Shown here one piece after another: positions 1 through 9,261 of a DNA stretch of 64,000 nucleotides; the first letter of the stretch is position 1, and every line of letters starts with the position of its first letter. A program made the translations under genes and the position numbers. The stretch spans positions 19,126 to 83,125 of the forward strand of contig JAAVYF010000047.1 in NCBI GenBank assembly GCA_022790975.1, read 5' to 3'. The notes beneath the pieces are model-generated. The model saw nothing but the letters and a program-made list of their open reading frames with translations, was not told the DNA's origin and made no database searches. The DNA is from Clostridia bacterium. GTDB taxonomy: Bacteria > Bacillota > Clostridia > TANB77 > CAG-508.

Positions 1-2969
1 TTCAATCTTGGATAAACCATTTCTCCTAATACTTGTAGCTTAGACATAAATTGTTTTGAATATCCATTTAAAGATAATTTACAAGTTGCCATTGTTTCTA
101 AATATTTTCCATAAACTTTCTCATCAAATGGTATGCTACAAGCTTTTACCATATCTTTATTGAATAAATCTGTCATAACAGACATATCTGGACCATTATA
201 TCTTGACATACCTCCAATAATCATTTTATTATTTAAAACTTTTATAGGTATTTCTTTATTTATAACAACTCTTGCTTTTTCTGGTTCCCAAGCTCCTTTA
301 AATTTTAAATCTCTTATAAAAGCTGTTAATGGTTGAATTGTTAAAATATCCATAGATTGTACTAAATAAATTTCTTGACAACTAGCAAAATATGCTGGTG
401 GCGTTGTAAAATCACAATCAATTAATACTAAAGAGTGATTTTGTACTAATGTTGACAAAATTGGTTCAGCATTTTCATATGTGTTTCCATCTGCTGGAAG
501 AGCTGTATAAACTGTTAAATTTTTATTAAATTTAATTCCTTCTGCATATCCACTTTCTAATTTATTTATTGATGTATATGCAATATTTCTTAACTCTTCT
601 CTACTATCTGTAAATATATAATATGAATTTCTATTTTGTGTCATATCTAATATAGCAGTATCAATTCCCATTAATGAAAACATTAATGCCAAATTATTTA
701 CTAAAAATGATGTTCCATTTTTTGTTGCTCCTAAAAATGTTACTATTTTTTTATCTTTACTAAGTAAACTATTTAGATTAGACATTGAATAATCTATTTT
801 TGGTTTTATACTCTCAATTGCATTTTGTGAAACTGCTCCCTTTGGTGTTGAAAAATCATTATCTAATCCTTCATCTTCAAATCCCATACCAGGAAGAACT
901 GTTTCTTCTTCATCTAAATCTGATAACAAGTCATTTTCATTTTCTGTATCAGAATCTAAACTATCTTCAAAACCTGGAAGTGTATCAGATTCTTGTTCAT
1001 CATTTAAACCAGGTAATTCTTCTGAATTTTCATCATCTAATCCAGCTAAAAGACTTGAAACATCTACAACATCTCCATCATCTTCCATTCCTGGTAATAC
1101 ATCTACGTCTTCTTCCATTCCTGGTAATATATCTGCATCTTCTTCCATTCCTGGCAATATATCTGCATCATCTTCCATTCCTGGCAATATATCTGCATCT
1201 TCTTCCATTCCTGATAATATATCTGCATCTTCTTCCATTCCTGGCAATATATCTGCATCTTCTTCCATTCCTGACAATATATCTGCATCTTCTTCCATTC
1301 CTGGTAATATATCTGCATCTTCTTCCATTCCTGGTAATATATCTGTATCTTCTTCCATTCCTGGTAATACATCTACATCTTCTTCCATTCCTGGCAATAC
1401 ATCTACATCTTCTTCCATTCCTGGTAATATATCTACATCATTTAAACCTGACAACATTTCATCTTCTGATACTTCAACAGGATTTAATAAATTATTTAGT
1501 TCATTTTCTTCAGCTGAAATAACATTCTTTCTAGGTCTTCCTCGTTTTCCCTTTGGTTTTGGAACTTCAACCTCTGAAACTGGTTTTCTAGGTCTTCCTC
1601 TTCCACGTCTTTCTTGAACTAAAACTTCTGGCTGATTGCTTACTGGTTGGTTTGTTTCTAAACCATCAAGTAATGCTGTTAAATCATTATTTGTATTATT
1701 ATCTTGAATTACTGAGTTCTCTTTAACTTTATTTTCTGAAATATTTGGAGAAATTGTTTTCTTTACTTGAGAAATTACTCCTGTATATCTTTGGGTTGGT
1801 TTTACTTCAGATGATACTTTATCTTGTGAAGCTGTTTTAACTTTATTAACATTTTGTGGAACTATATTTCCACTCATTTGTGACATTTGTTGTGGTTTTT
1901 GAGTTTGTTGTTTGATTTGTTGTACTTGTGCTTGTTCTTTTGAAACTTGTTGTACTGATTGTTGTTTTTGCACTTGTACTTGATTTTGTGTAATTGGTTT
2001 TCTTTGAACTTTCACAACATTTGCTTGATCTGCTTGATTTTGAACTTTGTTTTGGGCTTGTACCTGCTGAACTGGTCTTTGTTTTAATTGTGGTTGTACA
2101 CCTTTTGTTTGAGGAACAGCTGACACACTAGCAACTTGTTGAGTTTTTGAAGATATTTTCCTAACACTAGATGGTATAACAATAGGACCATTTATATTAG
2201 AACCTTTTCCTATAGTATTTACTTTTATTCCTGGTTCTACAGTAGTTTCAATTTCTCTTATTTGTTTAACAGGACCTGTAGTTCCCATAAGTGCTTGATA
2301 TTTTTGAGATTCAGCTTCCAAAACAGCTTTAACTTTCATAGGTAAAACATTAGCTATCAATCTTAACTGTTCATCAGTATATTGAGCTGCAATATTATTA
2401 AAACTATCTGCATATCTTTCTGTATTTTTTCCAAGTTTTTTAAAATGATTTAAAATACTTTGAATTTCAATTTCACTAACTTCTCCTGTATCTCCTGCTG
2501 GATCATAATTGGCTTGATCTATTCTATAATATAACTTTGCTTCCTTTTTTGTACGAGGTCTATTTATTAACTTACAAAGTTCTGTCATATTTCTATCATT
2601 TCCAATTAATGCATTATAAATACCTATACTAAATAATTTATTTAATATACTACTTCCAAGAGTTCTTCTTTCTGAACAAATTAATATAATTGAAACTTCT
2701 TTTCCATCATTTCCTTGTGCCTCATCACTAATTTTATCTAAATGTTCAAATATAAAATTATCAATTGAATCATTATTAGTATTAACAAAAGGCTCTAAAT
2801 CTTCACTTATAACAATTCTATCATAAGTTTTATCGTTTTGTATCTCTTTTAATATTGCATTGAAGTAATATACATTTTTATAAGATAATAACTCCCTATA
2901 TTCTTTTGGATATCTCTTAATTATCGCTTCTGAGATACTTTCATTACTTACTGCAAATAAAACTTTCAT
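1..2969 (-). CDS. Large CpaE/TadZ-like protein with decapeptide repeats and AT-hook motifs (partial, C-terminus outside window)
   Basis: The frame is open from an ATG at 2969 to the window edge, about 989 codons, so the C-terminus is missing. A GGAGGGG ribosome binding site overlaps the stop of the upstream gene, suggesting translational coupling. The N-terminus (MKVLFAVSNESISEAIIKRY) looks like a receiver-type alpha/beta domain. Next come a Gln/Val-rich linker and two AT-hook-like GRPRK segments (1531-1616). Twelve 10-residue repeats of LPGMEEDxDI type follow (1081-1440). The last visible part resembles a MinD/CpaE ATPase with a degenerate Walker A (GATKNGTSF, no GKT lysine), as in TadZ proteins. 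I infer a spatial organiser for the neighbouring membrane or secretion proteins. The domain calls are from pattern only. Confidence 0.6.
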   Translation of the reverse strand, partial: MKVLFAVSNESISEAIIKRYPKEYRELLSYKNVYYFNAILKEIQNDKTYDRIVISEDLEPFVNTNNDSIDNFIFEHLDKISDEAQGNDGKEVSIILICSERRTLGSSILNKLFSIGIYNALIGNDRNMTELCKLINRPRTKKEAKLYYRIDQANYDPAGDTGEVSEIEIQSILNHFKKLGKNTERYADSFNNIAAQYTDEQLRLIANVLPMKVKAVLEAESQKYQALMGTTGPVKQIREIETTVEPGIKVNTIGKGSNINGPIVIPSSVRKISSKTQQVASVSAVPQTKGVQPQLKQRPVQQVQAQNKVQNQADQANVVKVQRKPITQNQVQVQKQQSVQQVSKEQAQVQQIKQQTQKPQQMSQMSGNIVPQNVNKVKTASQDKVSSEVKPTQRYTGVISQVKKTISPNISENKVKENSVIQDNNTNNDLTALLDGLETNQPVSNQPEVLVQERRGRGRPRKPVSEVEVPKPKGKRGRPRKNVISAEENELNNLLNPVEVSEDEMLSGLNDVDILPGMEEDVDVLPGMEEDVDVLPGMEEDTDILPGMEEDADILPGMEEDADILSGMEEDADILPGMEEDADILSGMEEDADILPGMEDDADILPGMEEDADILPGMEEDVDVLPGMEDDGDVVDVSSLLAGLDDENSEELPGLNDEQESDTLPGFEDSLDSDTENENDLLSDLDEEETVLPGMGFEDEGLDNDFSTPKGAVSQNAIESIKPKIDYSMSNLNSLLSKDKKIVTFLGATKNGTSFLVNNLALMFSLMGIDTAILDMTQNRNSYYIFTDSREELRNIAYTSINKLESGYAEGIKFNKNLTVYTALPADGNTYENAEPILSTLVQNHSLVLIDCDFTTPPAYFASCQEIYLVQSMDILTIQPLTAFIRDLKFKGAWEPEKARVVINKEIPIKVLNNKMIIGGMSRYNGPDMSVMTDLFNKDMVKACSIPFDEKVYGKYLETMATCKLSLNGYSKQFMSKLQVLGEMVYPRL
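1081..1440 (-). repeat. Twelve tandem 30-bp coding repeats
   Basis: The plus strand carries twelve consecutive 30-base units, each starting tcttccattcctg. All are in frame with the minus-strand CpaE-like gene and encode an acidic ILPGMEEDAD-type decapeptide. Units differ by a few mostly third-position changes, and two encode LSGM in place of LPGM. Looser copies of the same motif flank the block on both sides. Confidence 0.95.
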
Positions 2970-2973
2970 TTGT

Positions 2974-3405
2974 TTAACCCCTCCAACCATTTACTACTAT
3001 TGTGAATATCAACGGCAATACTTGACATATTAATAAGATTGTAACAAAAGTTGTTATTAAAGCAAAGCCTCTATCTCTAACGTCAAGTTTTCTAATTCCT
3101 AACACATATTGATGTATAGCACCAATAACAATTCCTACAAAACAGAATGGTATACTATAAATTCTCACAACATTTAATATATATGCTGCTACTCCGTATG
3201 GATATGAGCCATATTGGGCAACATATTCTTCTACATTGTTTTTTACACCTTCTTTAATTTCATATAAATCCACTGCTGTTTCTGAATTTTCTATTCGTTC
3301 TGATTCTTTAGGTAAATTTACATCTTCTGCAAATGCAATACTAAAACTACCTATAAAAACAAATACAATTATTGCTAGCACTAGTACTTTTTTTATTGTA
3401 TTCAT
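2974..3405 (-). CDS. Small membrane protein with signal peptide, pilin-like (TrbC/VirB2-type) candidate
   Basis: This is a 143-residue protein. An N-terminal signal segment (residues 5-25) ends at a plausible AFA cleavage site. An acidic linker and two hydrophobic helices (about 75-100 and 115-138) follow. Its stop lies 5 bases before the start of the CpaE-like gene and contains that gene's ribosome binding site, so the two are co-expressed. The architecture (signal peptide plus two transmembrane segments) resembles TrbC/VirB2-type conjugation subunits, but no family signature is decisive. Its neighbourhood, near a VirD4-like ATPase gene, is the main reason for suggesting that role. Confidence 0.45.
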   Translation of the reverse strand: MNTIKKVLVLAIIVFVFIGSFSIAFAEDVNLPKESERIENSETAVDLYEIKEGVKNNVEEYVAQYGSYPYGVAAYILNVVRIYSIPFCFVGIVIGAIHQYVLGIRKLDVRDRGFALITTFVTILLICQVLPLIFTIVVNGWRG

Positions 3406-3561
3406 ATATATTAAAACCTCCTTTAGGTCATTTTCTTTATAAACAGGTTAATTTAATACATATATAATAATACAATATATTCCATAAAATATCAACAACA
3501 ATTTTGAAATATTTTTCAAAATTTTATCATTTTTATTTAAAACATCTTTTTATTTTTATAT

Positions 3562-4779
3562 TTATAGATTTTCATATAAACTTTTCATTATATTATATAC
3601 TGAATTTCCCCAATTAGAATCAGTTGCATAATACTTATTTACTGCTTTAACAGTTGTACCATTATAATATTTTCCTTCTGCTATATTGCCTCCATATATT
3701 TCTGTTCCTGATGGATTTAAATAATATTTTATAAGTACACGAGCAAGAAGATCTATACCTTCAGAATAACTAGAAAAACTAGCTGATGATGAATATGCTG
3801 AACCATCATAAGCCATATATCCAAACAAATTATTTTTATTTAATGCAATAGAAGATGTACCCCATCCACTTTCGTGAATTGCAATAGAAGCTAAAAATAC
3901 ACCATTTATTCCATATTCTTGTTCTGCATAATAAAAATAATCACAATTTTCCATAAATATTCCATTCACATCTTTAGTATTATATTGCAAAATTGTTCTA
4001 AATTGTTCTAAACTAAGTCCACTTGGAATTCCAACATCCATATCCTTATTTAATTTTGAAAGTAGTTCTTCTTTTGAATGTTCAACTTCTGATAACTCTA
4101 AATTTTCTATTTGAAGTGGATTTATATTACTCAATCCTTCTGAAAGTACATAACCACTTCTAAATTCATATAAAATATTACACCATCCATTATCATAAAC
4201 ATCTAAAACTTTTACACTTGTTCCTTTTGTAATTGTAAATAACTTTTCACTATTAATATCAACGTTTTCTCGTACTGGTAAGCTTTCTGGAGTAGAATAA
4301 ACTATATCTCCTGATTTTAGTTCATAATTATTCTTTCCTCTTCCAGTTCCAATTTCTACAACTTTATTTATGGATGCTTTAGTTATATTGCTCGAAACAA
4401 TTTTTTCTGAAATCAAATCATCATTATTATATCTTTTTATTGTAATTACATTTTGTTTTCCATCAATTCCTATTTGAGTTACATGAATTGTTCCACTTGG
4501 TAATTTATCGTTATTTATGTATTGAGTTGTATATTCTAAATCTATTTCTTCACAAGACATTTCCTCTCTTATATTACTGATAGAATTTTCTTTTAAAATT
4601 TCATCAATATTTAAAGGATTTAAATTTTTTGTAATTTTTGAAGTAGAATTTTCAGAATATACAGCTTCTACTGTACTTATCTCAAAGAATTCAAACATAT
4701 TTATAAAGAAATATATTAATACAAAAAACAAACTAACTGTAAATATAACAAGTATTTTAAAATTTACATTTTTTTTCAT
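3562..4779 (-). CDS. Cell-wall glucosaminidase with SH3-type domain (GH73/LytD-like)
   Basis: This 405-residue protein should be membrane-anchored through a helix at residues 8-27. Residues about 165-215 look like a bacterial SH3 domain (ESLPVRENVDINSEKLFTI followed by GWCNILYEF). Residues about 265-405 match the mannosyl-glycoprotein endo-beta-N-acetylglucosaminidase fold: AEQEYGINGVFLASIAIHES contains the catalytic-type Glu in IHES, and GWGTSSIALNKNNLFGYMAYD follows closely. It is predicted to cleave peptidoglycan glycan strands outside the membrane. Position beside the pilin-like and CpaE-like genes would fit local wall opening for a trans-envelope machine, which is inference. Confidence 0.8.
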   Translation of the reverse strand: MKKNVNFKILVIFTVSLFFVLIYFFINMFEFFEISTVEAVYSENSTSKITKNLNPLNIDEILKENSISNIREEMSCEEIDLEYTTQYINNDKLPSGTIHVTQIGIDGKQNVITIKRYNNDDLISEKIVSSNITKASINKVVEIGTGRGKNNYELKSGDIVYSTPESLPVRENVDINSEKLFTITKGTSVKVLDVYDNGWCNILYEFRSGYVLSEGLSNINPLQIENLELSEVEHSKEELLSKLNKDMDVGIPSGLSLEQFRTILQYNTKDVNGIFMENCDYFYYAEQEYGINGVFLASIAIHESGWGTSSIALNKNNLFGYMAYDGSAYSSSASFSSYSEGIDLLARVLIKYYLNPSGTEIYGGNIAEGKYYNGTTVKAVNKYYATDSNWGNSVYNIMKSLYENL

Positions 4780-5056
4780 TTGTTCTCTCCAAAAATTATT
4801 TTATTTTCTATATAATTTTATATATAATTTCAAAATAAATCAACACTATTTTTTTACAATTATTTCATTTTTTTCAAATTCCCCATTTATATAAAGAAAT
4901 ATTTTTATAATAATAATTAAATAAAATTTTAAATTCAATTTTTATCATTTTAAAAATTTGCAATTTTATAAGAAAATATTTCTATAATAATAAAAAATAA
5001 AGTTTTAATTTTAAACTATCTTTATCTTCTATAATTTATCCTTTTATAATAAAAAA

Positions 5057-5811
5057 CTAAAATTTTAAATTCAAATTATCATAATCTTTTTCAAATTTAC
5101 CATCATAAATGCTTTTATTTCCGTCTTCTAACTGTATATTAATTGGCAATTTAATTTTATGAATTTCGTCATTTTGTAAAACAATAGATATATCTAAATT
5201 AACTATACTTTCTAAATCTAATAAATTAATTTTAGCAGACTTCAAAATACTACCATCATACTTTAAAATTTCAGAGCCCTTCACTTTATAATTTTTCAAA
5301 ATATCTCTATTTACATATTTTAAAGTAATAGGGTTTGAACAATCCTCAAAAAATATTGGAATATTATATCCGAACTTCATTTTCCTTGTTATCTGAATTT
5401 ATAACATTATATTCTAATAAATTCTCTATAACATTTTCATTTTCGACTTCATCTGTTCCAAACTTTAAAGGATTTAAATAATATAAATCAGGAACTCCGT
5501 CTTTTTAAATTTCCTATATTAATATTATCTATATATAATCTTTTTATATAACTATTATCATCAGAAATCCTCTCTAAATAAATGGCTATGTCTGTATATT
5601 GGTATATGTTTAAATCCCATTCTGGATTTTTATAATTTGTATTATTATTTATAGTCATTGCACTACTATAACTCTTAATTTTATTTATTAAAAATTTTTC
5701 TGATTCTAGATTTTTTTCTAAATTTTTTTTGCTCTTTAATGTATTATTAATAAAAAAAACTATAACTACCATAAAAATTATTAAAAATATAAAAACTATA
5801 AATTTTTTCAT
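5057..5811 (-). CDS. Membrane-anchored protein of unknown function, restored across two CGGA sites
   Basis: I do not recognise the family. Two adjacent reading frames become one 250-residue protein if CGGA at 5499-5496 and at 5372-5369 are each read as glycine. The restored junctions read NLK-R-G-VPDLYYL and NEV-G-YNIPIFFE. An N-terminal transmembrane helix covers residues 4-22, and the rest is polar and probably extracytoplasmic. The internal ATG at 5380 that would start a separate downstream gene has no ribosome binding site and lies inside the restored frame. Having two sites in one gene, both restoring the same continuous frame, is strong evidence that they are decoded rather than mutated. 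Confidence 0.75.
5369..5372 (-). other. CGGA +1 recoding site (Gly), second in membrane-protein gene
   Basis: In-frame GTT CGGA TAT. Triplet reading gives CGG ATA TAA, a stop; quadruplet reading gives V-G-Y-N and 102 more residues to a natural stop. Confidence 0.8.
5496..5499 (-). other. CGGA +1 recoding site (Gly) in membrane-protein gene
   Basis: In-frame AGA CGGA GTT on the minus strand. Reading CGG as a triplet gives stop within three codons; reading CGGA as Gly continues the frame to the second site at 5372. Confidence 0.8.
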
Positions 5812-5831
5812 TAGAATCTCCTTTATCTATT

Positions 5832-5871
5832 AAATTTGGGGACGCTTTTTATAATTAACGTCCCCAAATTT
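5832..5871. terminator. Long-stem hairpin, probable terminator
   Basis: A perfect 13-bp inverted repeat (aaatttggggacg ... cgtccccaaattt) lies between the 5897 gene and the next gene. A second hairpin (aaagtaagca ... tgcttacttt, 5880-5903) overlaps the stop codon of the 5897 gene. Confidence 0.75.
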
Positions 5872-5896
5872 CAACAACAAAAGTAAGCAATAGTGC

Positions 5897-6511
5897 TTAC
5901 TTTTTTACTAAAATTGTTTTTATTTTATTTATAATTCTTTTAAAGAAACTCTCTTTTTTAGCTTGTGCAAGAATAGTTCCTGTTTCTTCTTGCAATTGTT
6001 CAAAAACATCATTATTATTATTTTGATTTTCAACTTTTTGTGTACTTGAATTATTCTTATCTAAAGCTTCTTTTTGAATTTCATTGGTTGTACTGTTTGT
6101 ACTACCTGTTATAATAACTTGTTTTGGTTTATTATATTCCCTATTGTTTTCTGTATTTACTCCTACATCTCCTTGTATAGAATCTGCTTGCTCAAAAATA
6201 TTGTTTATTTTATCATCAAATTTCTTTTGATTTCTTTCTAACATTAACAAAATTTCTTTTCTTCTCTCATCATTACACCAATATTTTAAATTTAATATCA
6301 TTAAAAAATATAATGTAAATTCTTTTAAATTTTGTTTTTCTAAAGGAACTTTAGGGTCAACATATATTTGTCTGTTAGATTTTTTTAAAACATCAATAAA
6401 ATCTCGTACATTTTGAGGAATTTTATTTAAATATCTTTCATTCATATGGTGAAGTACATAATCAACTTCAGCCATTGCAATTCTATCATCATTTGTTATA
6501 ACAGTTTCCAA
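5897..6511 (-). CDS. Conserved-looking hypothetical protein, TTG start
   Basis: Function unknown, 204 residues. I choose the TTG at 6511 because GGAGG sits 8 bases upstream; the ATG at 6532 has no comparable site. Residues about 1-95 are a compact mixed helix domain (LHHMNERYLNKIPQNVRDFI). Residues 105-180 are an Asn/Gln-rich linker, and the last 15 residues are very basic (FFKRIINKIKTILVKK), perhaps an amphipathic membrane-binding tail. It lies 37 bases downstream of the 92-residue gene in the same direction, so the two probably form an operon. Confidence 0.6.
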   Translation of the reverse strand: METVITNDDRIAMAEVDYVLHHMNERYLNKIPQNVRDFIDVLKKSNRQIYVDPKVPLEKQNLKEFTLYFLMILNLKYWCNDERRKEILLMLERNQKKFDDKINNIFEQADSIQGDVGVNTENNREYNKPKQVIITGSTNSTTNEIQKEALDKNNSSTQKVENQNNNNDVFEQLQEETGTILAQAKKESFFKRIINKIKTILVKK

Positions 6512-6548
6512 GGAAATTACCTCCAATATCATTTGTAAAGAAAATTAT

Positions 6549-6827
6549 TTATCTATCTACATCATCATTTTTATTATTTATATTATTATTTAAATTTTGA
6601 CTTTCTTGAGTTTTATCTGATATTTCTTTATCGTATTCTTCTCTTAATTTTTCTATAATTGCTTCCCTATTTCCAGCTAGTTCTGGATATTTATCAGAAA
6701 TTGCATTCATTCTTCTTTTTACTTCTACCATCATTTCTGAAGTTTTTTTCATTGCTTCATTAAGTCCATTTGTTTTTAAATATTCCTCTGCTAATTCTGT
6801 TAAAAGTGGTTCATCTATCATAATCAA
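6549..6827 (-). CDS. Small acidic helical protein, hypothetical
   Basis: A 92-residue soluble protein with predicted long helices (LTELAEEYLKTNGLNEAMKK and a KYPELAGNREAIIEKLREEY stretch) and an Asn-rich C-terminus. An AGGTAATTGAT ribosome binding site precedes the start. No family recognised. It is first in a short operon with the downstream 204-residue gene. Confidence 0.55.
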   Translation of the reverse strand: MIMIDEPLLTELAEEYLKTNGLNEAMKKTSEMMVEVKRRMNAISDKYPELAGNREAIIEKLREEYDKEISDKTQESQNLNNNINNKNDDVDR

Positions 6828-6957
6828 TTACCTCCAAAAATAAAAACTATTATTTCATCATATATTCTATTATATCATACTATTTTCAAATGTCAACATA
6901 AATACATGGAAAAAATTTCTATAATTTTCAATATTTTCAATTTTTTATGCCAAAAAA

Positions 6958-6979
6958 GACTCGCCATTAATAGCGAGTC
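6958..6979 (-). terminator. Terminator of the HU gene
   Basis: Stem gactcgc / gcgagtc, followed on the minus strand by a T-rich run. It lies 22 bases past the HU stop. Confidence 0.85.
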
Positions 6980-7000
6980 ATTTATATAAACTAATAAAAA

Positions 7001-7276
7001 TTAACCGTTTACAACATCTTTTAAAGCTTTTCCAGCTTTGAATACTGGAGCTTTTGAAGCTGGTATTTTAATTTCTTCTTTAGTTTGTGGGTTTCTTCCT
7101 TTTCTAGCTGCTCTTTTTCTAACTTCGAAAGATCCAAATCCAACTAATTGAACTTTGTCTCCTGCTTTTAATGCTTCAGTTACTGTGCTAACAAATGCGT
7201 TAACTGTTTCTTCAGCAGCTTTTTTTGTTTCTCCTGTTTTTGCAGCGATTGCTGCTACTAATTCAGCTTTGTTCAT
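7001..7276 (-). CDS. hup: DNA-binding protein HU
   Basis: At 91 residues it has the usual HU length. It begins [15 protein letters not shown] and holds the conserved [20 protein letters not shown] beta-arm signature, with the PxTKE-type turn and C-terminal [17 protein letters not shown] dimers bend and compact DNA without sequence specificity. A strong AGGAGG ribosome binding site and its own terminator suggest a monocistronic, highly expressed gene. The codon use is the most G+C-rich of the core genes here, typical for HU. Confidence 0.97.
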   Translation of the reverse strand: MNKAELVAAIAAKTGETKKAAEETVNAFVSTVTEALKAGDKVQLVGFGSFEVRKRAARKGRNPQTKEEIKIPASKAPVFKAGKALKDVVNG

Positions 7277-7487
7277 TTTTAAATTACCTCCTAATGAATT
7301 GTATGTAGAATCTGTGTCTTTGTTCTTCTACACTATGATTATTCGCCAAACCCTCGAAAAATCCCTCTTTTATTTTTTTAATTTTCTTAAATTTTATTAT
7401 TTTTTCATATTTTTTTATTTTATAAAATCTTCTAAAGCCGTTACGTCTATTGCATTACGAGTTTTATTTGCTTTTAAAAAAGATTTT

Positions 7488-9069
7488 TTAAATTTTTTGT
7501 TTTTTATTTAAATTTAAATACTTTGATACTCTTTTTATATCTATAATTTTTGCTTTTATGCTTAGTACAATATAAATTATTATAACTATTAAAATTTCTA
7601 TCATAAATTTCAAATAAAATTTTAATACTATATTTTTCATTATTAATTTTGAAAAAATAATTGATAACACACTTATAGAAAAAACCTTAATTATATTTTC
7701 TATAATATTTATTTTTAAATTAATTTTTCCTTTTAAACTAACATACATAATCATAAAAATTAAAAAGTCACTAATTAATGAGCTTAAAATAGCTCCTTTT
7801 TCTAATAATATAGGTATTGGTATAAAAACAAAGTTCAAGATTAATTTCAAAATCATTGCAATGCTAATTGCCTTCAAATGGATTTTTGCATCTCCTATTC
7901 CCTGTAAAATTCCAGAAATTGTTTGTGACAGTGCCGTAAAAACAATTGTTATAGAACCTAATTTTAAAAGTTCTCCTCCTTTATTAGCATTAGGATATAA
8001 AAAGTTTATTATATTATTTGAATAAATAATTAATCCTAACATTATTGGAACTGAAATAAAAATAGTTATTAAAAATGAAAAATCTATACTTTGTTTTAAT
8101 TTTAATTTATCATGAATTATATTAGCTTTAGATATTTCTGGAATTAAAGCAATTGCTACAGCTCCATTTAAAGACATCGGTAAAGTTGTTAATAAATTTA
8201 CTTTTGAAGTTATAATACCATATTTTTCTCTAGCACTATTTTCACCAATTTTATCTTTTAAAAGCCTTACTATTGTTATAGAATCTATATTATTTTCTAA
8301 TATCATTAAAAATGATGTAATAGAAAGTGGAATAGCAATTTCAAAAATTTCTATTAAAATTTGTTTAATACTTTGTATTAACTCTTTACTCTTAAAACAA
8401 TTTTCTTTTATTTCTTCTCTTTCTATTTTTATGTAATCTTTTATTGTATAAATAAAACAAAAAATAGTTGCAAGTGTACTAGCAAGCATAGCTCCTTTAG
8501 CCATAATATCTGTATTAAAATTTGTATTTATAGAAATAAATTCTACTATTATTATAGTAAGAACAGTTTTTAATACTTGTTCTAACATTTGAAGTTTAGC
8601 AGAAACTCTAATTTTTTGTTTTCCGATTAAAATATCCTCTCAAAACAGAGGCAATTGTAACAAATACTATCGATGGAGATAAAAGTTTTAAAATATCAGA
8701 TGCAACATCTATTCCAAGTAAATTAATAGAAATAAAATCTGCACCAAAGTATAAAAATAAACTAGAAACTAACCCAACACTTGAAAAAATTAAAAGTGCT
8801 ACTCTTAAAACTTTTCTGCAATTTCTATAATTTCCATATGATTGATTTTCTGCAATTATTTTTGAAATAGCATTTGGAATTCCAATTGAAGATACTGTTA
8901 AAAACATTGCATATATTTGATAAGCAGACATACAAACTGCATTTCCACTATCTCCAAATCCCTTTTTATTAGTTAAATATAAACTATAAATCATTCCAAA
9001 AATTTTTACACTAACTTGTGATAACATTAAAGCTACAACACCTTGTATAAATGTTTCTTTTTTTTTCAT
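7488..9069 (-). CDS. SpoVB-type polysaccharide/lipid II flippase, restored across one CGGA site
   Basis: Reading CGGA at 8625-8622 as glycine joins two frames into one 526-residue multi-transmembrane protein, close to the usual SpoVB length. The N-terminus (VVALMLSQVSVKIFGMIYSL), the SSIGIPNAISKIIAE motif and the restored RGYFNG signature place it in the MOP/MATE-like SpoVB family. The glycine of RGYF(Q/N)G is conserved there and is exactly the residue encoded by the quadruplet. The downstream half starts at MLEQVLKTVL only as an internal methionine. The probable role is moving lipid-linked sugars across the membrane during spore cortex or envelope synthesis. spoVB itself versus a paralogue cannot be decided here. 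Confidence 0.85.
8622..8625 (-). other. CGGA +1 recoding site (Gly) in spoVB-like gene
   Basis: In-frame AAT CGGA AAA. Quadruplet reading restores RGYFN-G-KQK, the conserved glycine of this flippase family. Triplet reading stops four codons later. Confidence 0.88.
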
Positions 9070-9261
9070 ATAAACCTCTTCTTCTTAAATCATTTTATTT
9101 TATAAAATCTATTCTAAAAATAGAAAGATTATTACCTAAAACTCTTGATTTTTTTCACATTTTGTAGGATAATATAATTGAATTTTTGTGAGTAAATAAG
9201 AAATTACATTACATTATAATTTTATATACATATGCTAAAATATAAATAAAATGGAGGAAAA

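Noticed and set aside
1081..1440. CRISPR-like array from regularly spaced 30-base units
   Set aside because: Units are directly adjacent with no spacers and are in frame within a protein-coding gene.
785..1522. Plus-strand Leu/His-rich open frame
   Set aside because: It is the antisense shadow of the repeat region of the minus-strand CpaE-like gene, with no ribosome binding site and low-complexity composition.
7277..7487. Possible small gene upstream of hup on the plus strand
   Set aside because: The plus-strand frame there is low-complexity Phe-rich, overlaps hup in antisense and has no ribosome binding site; the interval looks like promoter and spacer DNA.
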